Shown piece by piece: positions 57,426-64,000 of a stretch of 64,000 nt of DNA (position 1 is the stretch's first letter; each line of letters opens with the position of its first letter). Under the pieces are notes generated by a model, which saw only the letters and a list, made by a program, of their open reading frames with translations, did not search any database and was not told the DNA's origin. This stretch comes from Meconema thalassinum. Lineage: Eukaryota; Arthropoda; Insecta; Orthoptera; Tettigoniidae. The translations under genes were made by a program, and so were the position numbers. The stretch covers positions 47,011,131 to 47,075,130 of the forward strand of contig OX336393.1 of NCBI GenBank assembly GCA_946902985.2, in the 5' to 3' direction.

Positions 57426-58862
57426 GCCTATTTTTAGCCTACTTTTCACATTTTGCAAAAATGTGGAAAAAGTAGACTTATGAGATCGATCCGGGAAAAT
57501 GTGTGTCTGTCTATCTGTCCTTCTGTCTGTCTGTCTGTCTGTCTGTCGTTCTATCTGTCTGGCTGTGTGTGTGTGTCCCAGTATCAGCTCCTAAACGGCT
57601 GCAGCAATCAAAACCAAATTTAATATGAGTAAAGATGTATACAGGAATATCTCAAGCCCATATTTGAAAATGATGACAGTGCTACCAACTGCTGAAAAAA
57701 CGCACTAGAAATGTGAGCTCCATGTTGGATATCATGGATGGTATACATGGGAGCTATTCCAAATGGGCACACATGTAGATAATACTATTTCAGTTTAATT
57801 TCCAGGAGGCCATACATGACAGTGTTGACAAAATAATTTTAAACCTTCTAATAGGTCAAATTTTTAAAAGCATATAATTTCTACACTATTAATTGGATTT
57901 CAACCAAATGTTGTATGTAATACGTGTACTTAATGAGATATGACTGAGTGTATTCTTAAGAGCCACCAGGACTGCCAACTGTTAATAATTGCTCACTCTC
58001 TCTATTTTCTTTATCCAAATATCAATATATCTGAAAGTATACAAGCCGACAGCTTTAAACTATCCACGCGTATAGTACCGGACATTTTAAATTAATTTGG
58101 AGTAACTTATATACTTCAGTTCTACCCACATGATTCTGAGCCTGCTGATAGGACCAATTTTAAATACATGTAACTTCTATACTATCAGTTGGATTTCAAC
58201 CAAATTTCGTATGGGCTATGTGTAACATAAAATATATGACTATAAGTATTCTTAAGAGCATTCAGGGCTGCCAACTGTTAATAAATGCTGTCTATATTTG
58301 TTTACCCTAATATCAATATATCAGAAAGTATGCAAGCCAACAGCTCTATATTTTGCACACGTATAGCACCTGACACTCTAGATTAATTTGGAGTAATTAA
58401 TATAAGTCAGTGCTGCCAACATGATTCTATGCTTGCTGATAAGTCCAATTTTAAAATACATGTAACTTCTATACTAACAAATGGATTTCATCCAAAATTG
58501 GCACAACAAGATATCATAATATTTCAGATTATTTGTAACCAGCACACGCATGAGATTGTTGCCAACATGCTTTTACGCGTGCTGATAGACCCAATGTCTA
58601 ACTGCCTGTAACGTGCATTGGAATTCAACCAAATTTTATATTCTGTACCTTAAGAGATGGAACTAAGAATATATTCAGTCACCAGGGCTGCCAACTCTAG
58701 TGCTCAATTGGGCTACATTATACCAGGAATATTTTGAACTAATTAGACATTTCGATATTACCAACTTAATTTCGTCATTATTCTAGATAGGTTCATATAC
58801 TGTAGAATAATCATTGGCATGAAAAGTAGGCTCTTTAGTTCGTCACGGAACTTCTTGTTTTT
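57426..58862 (+). mobile_element. Repeat family A, near full-length copy
   Basis: The 5' end forms a hairpin: AGCCTACTTTTCACATTTT and AAAATGTGGAAAAAGTAGACT are near reverse complements. A CTGT microsatellite follows. The centre has three to four tandem units of about 295 bp: TTCTACACTATTAATTGGAT at 57879, TTCTATACTATCAGTTGGAT at 58176 and a variant at 58468. The 3' end has GAAAAGTAGGCT, inverse of the 5' start, then a small hairpin AGTTC-GTCACG-GAACT followed by TCTTGTT. No transposase. The structural class is unresolved. Confidence 0.75.
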
Positions 58863-58869
58863 CATAAAA

Positions 58870-59245
58870 TAAAAATAGGCTAAAAAGAGAATCGAAAATC
58901 AAAGATACACATGGACATTCACTGCCTTCTCAATCTGTATGACACGGTGCTGCCCTCTTGAGGTTACGTGAGTAAATGTTCCAAACACATTGTTATTGCT
59001 AGTTCTGTGATACAGCGTCTCTTGTGTAAGTCTACTTCTGATTTTGTTTTCATTTGAGTTGAAGACTCCCTTACGAGCTATTTCCTCGTTCAGATCGTCT
59101 CTAAAATGTCGAGTTTGTGCAAGTTGTGTTATTCTTTTGATGAGAGGAACTTCTTGGCGCATGAATTGGTTTTCAGAGAAAACACTCCGTCTCAGGATTG
59201 TATTTGATGGAGGAATAACTTCACCGTCTTCTGTAATCTCGGAGT
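58870..59245. other. No gene seen
   Basis: No recognisable family. Confidence 0.45.
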
Positions 59246-59249
59246 AAGT

Positions 59250-59400
59250 ACTGAGGTGGTGGGTTTGATTCTCGGCTTTGACTAGGAATTAATTCTGGTC
59301 TTAGGTCCGAACGGGGTACGCTCACTCTCGCGAGGAAGAACTGAGAAGGGGTGGGTTCGATTCCAATCTCAGGCATCCTGGAAAGGTTATTATTATTTAG
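59250..59400 (+). repeat. SINE fragment related to the one at 35925-36305
   Basis: AATTCTGGTCTTAGGTCCGAACGGGGT resembles the middle part of the minus-strand SINE at 36180-36225. GGTGGGTTCGATTCC gives a B-box-like string. The ends are unclear. Confidence 0.5.
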
Positions 59401-60265
59401 CGTAAGGCAACCAGTTATGTACATATTGTGACAGATCTTAGATCTGCAAAGACACTCCTGATCATTTATTATTATTATTTTAGTCTAACTCCGATATGTC
59501 ATCTTTATATCAAGTAATTCACTTTTTCATTTATGGTTGTTTACGTCATGGTTTCATATATTTTGTTAGTTATAAGTAAAAGGGACATGTACGTTTTAAA
59601 TTATGTAATTTTAGTCGGAAAGTGCAAATTTAGGGATTTTCTATAAGCAGCTAGGCTATGGACTGAGTTCATGATGAAGAAAGCATCACTACGGTGTGTA
59701 ACGTCATTGATATGAAGGCATTCCTTTCACTGGGAGTGGTTATATGACAAGAAGGTTTATTGGAAGACTGGATCCGCTGCTACTTGGCAGCTCTCGATGT
59801 ACTTCAACTATGGCATTAAGTAGCGATGCGGACCATGTCGAACTAATGCGTTATAGATTGGAAATTGTGTATGATATAGATGGCTGTGTACGAACCTTTT
59901 AGTCTATGGAATTACGCATACTTTTGGTTATGTTATCCGTGTCCTTGGTTGGTGTTGGTATTCTATTGAGCGCAATGATATACGATATGTGATAACAGAG
60001 GCGAGTTGATTGATAGTGGATTATTGTAATAGTATACCGAAGATATACTGCAAGATTACATATTACTTGGAATTAAATCATACCAAGTAAAATGGAAATC
60101 ACTCACTACGGCAATGAAGGTAAAAGCACATACAATTGCACTTATGTCATAGCCCTGGTTAGCTCATCAGAATGTGTGATGTAATGCACTTTCTGACTAG
60201 TGTTCTCATATTTTATTTGTCGAATATAATTTTGTTGTCTTCCATCATTCCATTGAAATGAAAAT
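59401..60265. other. No gene seen
   Basis: AT-rich DNA without a supportable frame. Confidence 0.5.
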
Positions 60266-60270
60266 CCACA

Positions 60271-60583
60271 GCCTGCTTCCAGTCTCCGACCGGGTCAGGA
60301 ATGGAATGAATGAAGCCCCCATCTAGCGGCGAGGATATGAAGTGTGCCGGCTGCCGAGGCCTGACGCACTCCTTTGGGGCAATGATTAAATGAATGACAG
60401 ATGAAATGAAATGATAGTGGAGAGTGTTGCTGGAATGTAATTGTGACAGGAAAAACCGGAGTACCCGGAGAAAAACCTGTCTGCCTCCGTTTTGTCCAGC
60501 ACAGATCTCACATGGAGTGACCGGGATTTGAACCACGGACCCAGCGGTGAGAGGCCGGCGTGCTGCCGCCTAAGCCACGGAGG
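60271..60583 (-). mobile_element. tRNA-derived SINE (family S1), copy 2
   Basis: Close match to 1512-1816. On the minus strand it starts CCTCCGTGGCTTAGGCGGCA and has GTGGTTCAAATCCCGGTCAC as B box. This copy has the better-preserved boxes. Confidence 0.85.
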
Positions 60584-60775
60584 CTAGCCATTCCATTACT
60601 GTTATACTTTCATTTATCAACAAATTCACGTCATGCAGTATGTTCCCAAAATTAATATGATATCGATTAATGGAGAATTGCCCCAAACCCCGCAAATTAG
60701 GAATCTCGTGTTCTACTTCTTCTATTGATATATATCACCATTATATATATATATATATGAGCGAGTCACAATATA

Positions 60776-61880
60776 TACAAGTAACAAGAAGTTCAGTGAC
60801 GAACTAAAGAGCCTACTTTTCTTAAAATTAAAGAGTCATGTCAATCTATATAGACCTATCTAGAATAATGAAGAAATTAAGTTGGTAATATAGAAATTTC
60901 TAATTAGTTAGAAATATACCTAGTAAAAAGTAGCCTAATAGAGCACTACATTCGGCAGCCCTGGTGACTGAATATATTGTTAGTTCTATCTCTTAAGGTA
61001 CAGAATACAATATTTGGTTGAAGTCCAATGGATAGCATGGACGTTACATGCAGTTAGAAATTGGATCTATCAACGGACGTAAAATCATGTTGGCAACAAT
61101 GTCGTGCATATGTTGGACAGAAATGATCTGAAATATTATGATCACTTGTGCCAATTTTGGACGAAATCCATTTGTTAACATAGAAGTTACATATGTTTTA
61201 AAATTGGACCTATCAGCAGGCCTAGAGTCATGTTGGCAGCACTGACGTATATTAGTTTCTCCGAATTAATCTAAAATAGCAGGTACTATATGTGTGCAAA
61301 TTTTAAAGCTGTTGGCTTACATACTTTCTGATATATTGGTATTTGGATAAGAAAATAGAGAGAGAGCATTTATTAACAGTTGGCAGCCCTGGTGGCTTTA
61401 AGGAATACCATCAGTCATATCTGTTTATGTAAACATAGTACATACGAAATTCGGATGAAATCCAATCGATAGTGTAGAAGTTATATGCATTTAAAATTTG
61501 GACCTATCAGCAGGCTTAGAATCATATTGGCATCACTGTTATGTATGGCCTCCTGGAAATTAAACTAAAATAGTATTATCTACATGTGTGCCAATTTTGG
61601 AATAGCTCCTATGTATACCTTCAAAGATATCCAACTTGGACCTCAAATTTCTAGTGCGTTTTTTCAGCAGTTGGTAGCACTGACATCATTTTCAAATATG
61701 GGTTTGAGATATTCCGGTATACATCTTTACTCATACTAAATTTGGTTTCGATTGCTGCAGCCGTTTAGGAGTTGATAGGGGGACACACACACACAGACAG
61801 ACACACATTTGCCCGGATCGATCTCATAAGTATGCTTTTTCCTAATTTTTGCAAAATGTGAAAAGTAGGCTAAAAATATA
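60776..61880 (-). mobile_element. Repeat family A, near full-length inverted copy
   Basis: The 3' terminal hairpin lies at the left (AACAAGAAGTTCAGTGACGAACT) and the 5' hairpin with AAAATGTGAAAAGTAGGCTA at the right. The internal tandem units are fewer than in 57426-58862. A short TA run (60744-60762) lies just outside. Confidence 0.78.
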
Positions 61881-61889
61881 CACAGTTAA

Positions 61890-62448
61890 AAAACATGTTT
61901 CCCTGGAGCAAGATTTAATAAATTGCAATGTCCAGTAGGGTAATCAACTGTATGGCTTCCTCTGTCGGTTCCAGGAAGTCATTTGGACTACCTGTATAGG
62001 AACGTCGCACACATTCACTTACTATATGGGAGATTGTTTGTTGAGAGGTACCAGAGTAGCACTCCGGTGGTGTAATATATTTCCACTTATAAAGAGCGTC
62101 TCTACATCGTCCATGATTAGTACTCGCCCGATTCAGTGTGGCCCAGACCTTACGCGGTAGATGATGTCCACTAGGAAGATGTTCACCAGAAAAGTTGTTG
62201 TGTAGGCAACTGTCTGTGACAACTTTCCAGCGAATTCTCCATTCTTCTAAAGGGTAGAAATTCCCATCGACCAAAGCGACAGCATCTCGCAAAGATGGAA
62301 AACGTGACTTGAACCTTGGTATCTTGAGAGCGGGAATATCATCCAGAACAGGCAATTGAGGGTTCATTTCAATCTTCCTGTACTCTCGTATGTGAGCATT
62401 TGATCTTCTTAAATCAAGCAGCGTTATACCTATTAGGAACAGCACTCA
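61890..62448 (-). pseudogene. Jockey-like reverse transcriptase, C-terminal 176 codons
   Basis: An uninterrupted minus-strand frame (62445-61915) contains LPVLDDIPALKIPRFKSRFP, GHHLPRKVWATLNRASTNHG and YKWKYITPPECYSGTSQQTI. The C-terminal knuckle has lost a cysteine (CYSG instead of CTCG). It aligns with 25250-25520. It is 5'-truncated, and its 5' edge adjoins the 3' end of the Penelope-like piece. Confidence 0.83.
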
Positions 62449-63135
62449 TTCCAGGTTCCGTATTGACCATGTTTACATGAAGTATAACATATTTTTTTCG
62501 CCAAATCGATACTTTACTTACATAAAAATTCTACAGGTACATGTTTCGGAAACCTATTTTGTTTCCTTCCTCAGCCCACTTTTTGGTGTAAAACATCATA
62601 CAACATCGAAATCCTCACCAAATAACAGAAAACACAGTTCACACTTATTCTCTCGTTCTTCCTTTGTTAGGCCTGTGTCATTAGACACATTAATGTCTCT
62701 CACAGAATAAACACTTATTAGTTGAAGTATTGAATATGGTACGAGGAACATTGACATATTTCCTCCTTGTTAGTTTCAACGTGGGTTGTTGAATTGCTCC
62801 CAAGTATCTGAAGAACAGAACAACGGAAAACGCCGGAATCGCACAACCTTGTCAAAAGCGGAGAGACATTAACTAGCACCAATGTAGGGTGATTGGGTGT
62901 GGCGTCAGGAAATTTGACTTATTGCGGCGGGGGTCGTTAGTTTCAAAATTAATTTCGTAAAGATTATTGCATTCCTTTGATCTCTGATAAGTATTGATAT
63001 GAATATTTTCCAAAATATTCATATGGCTGCCCTTCGATGCGTAATGCAAAATTTTGACGTCATTATTTATGTCCGTGAACTTATGTCCCGTTTCTTCCAT
63101 GTGTACTGCCATGGCTAAGACACAAGAAAATGTAT
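62449..63135 (-). pseudogene. Penelope-like element, end of the GIY-YIG region and 3' sequence
   Basis: Minus-strand coding from about 63130 to 62873 gives LAMAVHMEETGHKFTDINND, then VKILHYASKGSHMNILENIH and ending PHPITLHWC. This is the part after the GIY-YIG core: the plus-strand piece at the window end reads ALAVHIEETG at the same place. About 420 bp of non-coding sequence with a hammerhead-like core follows. The RT part is missing because the fragment starts at the head-to-head junction. Confidence 0.8.
62537..62577 (-). ncRNA. Candidate hammerhead ribozyme in the Penelope 3' region
   Basis: On the minus strand CTGAGGA (fits CUGANGA) is followed by a strong stem GGAAAC/GTTTCC with loop AAAATAG, then GAAAC and ATGTACC. 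Cleavage would be after GTA. GGG before the core could pair with CCT after the site as a short stem I. Stem II is perfect; stem I is weak in this reading. Confidence 0.5.
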
Positions 63136-63137
63136 AA

Positions 63138-63848
63138 ATCCTTGCAATGGGATCTCCATTGTCAGGTGTCTTAGCCAACATTTACCTTGACCACATTGAA
63201 CATGAGAAGATTATTAACCAAATTAATGGCATCATTTTCTGGGAAAGATATGTAGACGATATTTTCATCATTATCAATAACGAAGTTCAAGCGATAGAGC
63301 AAATATTGGATGATTTGAACAAAATAGACAGCAATATTAAATTTACTTTAGAATCAGAAGTCGATAATAAAATTAATTATCTGGATGTAACTGTGATTAA
63401 AAAAGACAATTGTCTGCATTATAAAGTATACAGAAAACCATCGCAAACGAGTACAGTTATAAGGCAGGACTCCAACCATCCGGGCGGTCACAAGAACGCA
63501 ACGTTCTTAAGCCACATTAATAGAGCGTTAAGAATCCCTTCCTCCGATCATGACCGGAAGCAGGAATTTGACAGTATATATCAAATAGCTAAACTCTATG
63601 GTTACAACCACAATTATGTCAGCAGATTAATTTACAAGTTAAGAAACAGTCCCTCAAAAAAATTAGTTAGAGAGGACACAACAAAGAAAACTTATGCCAC
63701 CTTCACCTACGTGGATCGAAGCGTATACACAGTAACCAACATCCTAAAGAAACACAAAATGAACATCGCCTTTAAAACCAATAATTCAAATTTCAACAAA
63801 TTTTTCAATTCCAATAAAGTTAACAGTAGACTATTGATAAACATTTAA
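63138..63848 (+). pseudogene. Penelope-like reverse transcriptase, palm to thumb
   Basis: From LAMGSPLSGVLANIYLDHIE (RT motif upstream of the catalytic box) the frame runs through FWERYVDDIFIIINN (catalytic YVDD at residues 35-38 counted from ATG 63147), INYLDVTVIKKD and YRKPSQTSTVIRQDSNHPGG to the connector. A TAA at 63846-63848 is reached because of a one-base frame change. The continuation DKHLKSGVYELRC reads in another frame. The 5' part is cut at about 63138, where it meets an inverted Penelope fragment. Penelope enzymes copy their RNA from chromosome ends or nicks made by their GIY-YIG domain. Confidence 0.88.
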
Positions 63849-64000
63849 AATCGGGAGTTTATGAGCTCAGATGTAATTTTTGCAAATCAAATTACGCGGG
63901 ACAAACGGGTAGTAGCATACGTACTCGTTATGCTGAGCATGTTTCGGCCATAAAACACAGGAAGTTTTCAGCCTTGGCGGTTCACATCGAAGAAACGGGA
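63836..64000 (+). pseudogene. Penelope-like GIY-YIG endonuclease, start only, runs off the window
   Basis: The frame reads DKHLKSGVYELRCNFCKSNY, then AGQTGSSIRTRYAEHVSAIK and HRKFSALAVHIEETG to the last base. GVYELRC corresponds to the GIY strand and NYAGQTG to the YIG strand. R in IRTRY-EH and the CxxC with later histidines fit the Penelope type with a zinc-binding insertion. The rest lies beyond 64000. Confidence 0.85.

Noticed and set aside
57426..58862. Helitron
   Set aside because: The 3' hairpin is suggestive, but the end is not CTRR and no Rep/helicase sequence is present. Left unclassified.

Overview
This 64 kb window is eukaryotic, repeat-dominated DNA. The non-LTR retrotransposon lineages (RTE-like, Jockey-like, R1-like), several tRNA-derived SINE families with TTA-type tails, Penelope-like elements and a hAT transposon point to an arthropod. 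A large-genome insect of the polyneopteran kind (orthopteran or phasmid-like) is my best guess, but I cannot name the species. I recognise no host protein-coding exon, no rRNA gene, no stand-alone functional tRNA gene and no CRISPR array. Nearly every convincing reading frame belongs to a transposable element.

Layout. 0-11 kb is a patchwork of 5'-truncated LINE pieces (RTE-like, Jockey-like, R1-like and one unassigned), SINEs and a 1 kb foldback element. 11.1-14.5 kb is an almost full-length but broken RTE-type element with an apurinic endonuclease domain followed by reverse transcriptase. 14.5-17 kb holds SINEs and two repeat families. At 17.3-25.0 kb lies a 7.7 kb near-perfect palindrome: two arms of about 3.75 kb around a 180 bp spacer, inserted cleanly into a Jockey-like reverse transcriptase reading frame with a 6 bp target duplication (5/6 identical). 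27.3-28.5 kb is an internally truncated Penelope-like element that starts with a perfect inverted repeat. 30.1-31.5 kb is a degenerate LINE. 32.55-34.93 kb is a complete hAT transposon with an intact 599-codon transposase, matching terminal repeats and a perfect 8 bp target duplication.

36.8-50.2 kb is a large satellite of 56 bp monomers (roughly 239 copies) with nested higher-order repeats at 1,960 bp and 4,067 bp. A Jockey-like fragment at 50.19-50.98 kb separates it from a second block (to 52.3 kb) organised as a 216 bp tetramer of 56 and 52 bp monomers. 52.3-62 kb is mostly a repeat family with internal tandem units of about 295 bp, plus SINEs and LINE fragments. 53.9-54.1 kb and 62.45-64 kb hold Penelope-like pieces with two candidate hammerhead ribozyme cores. 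The last kilobase carries the Penelope reverse transcriptase palm and the start of its GIY-YIG endonuclease, running off the end.

The elements do not form a pathway. They record layered insertions: SINE into Jockey, the giant palindrome into Jockey, a short LINE tail into RTE, and Jockey into satellite. The most unusual objects are the 7.7 kb palindromic element and the nested satellite. The only element that looks potentially functional by eye is the hAT transposon.
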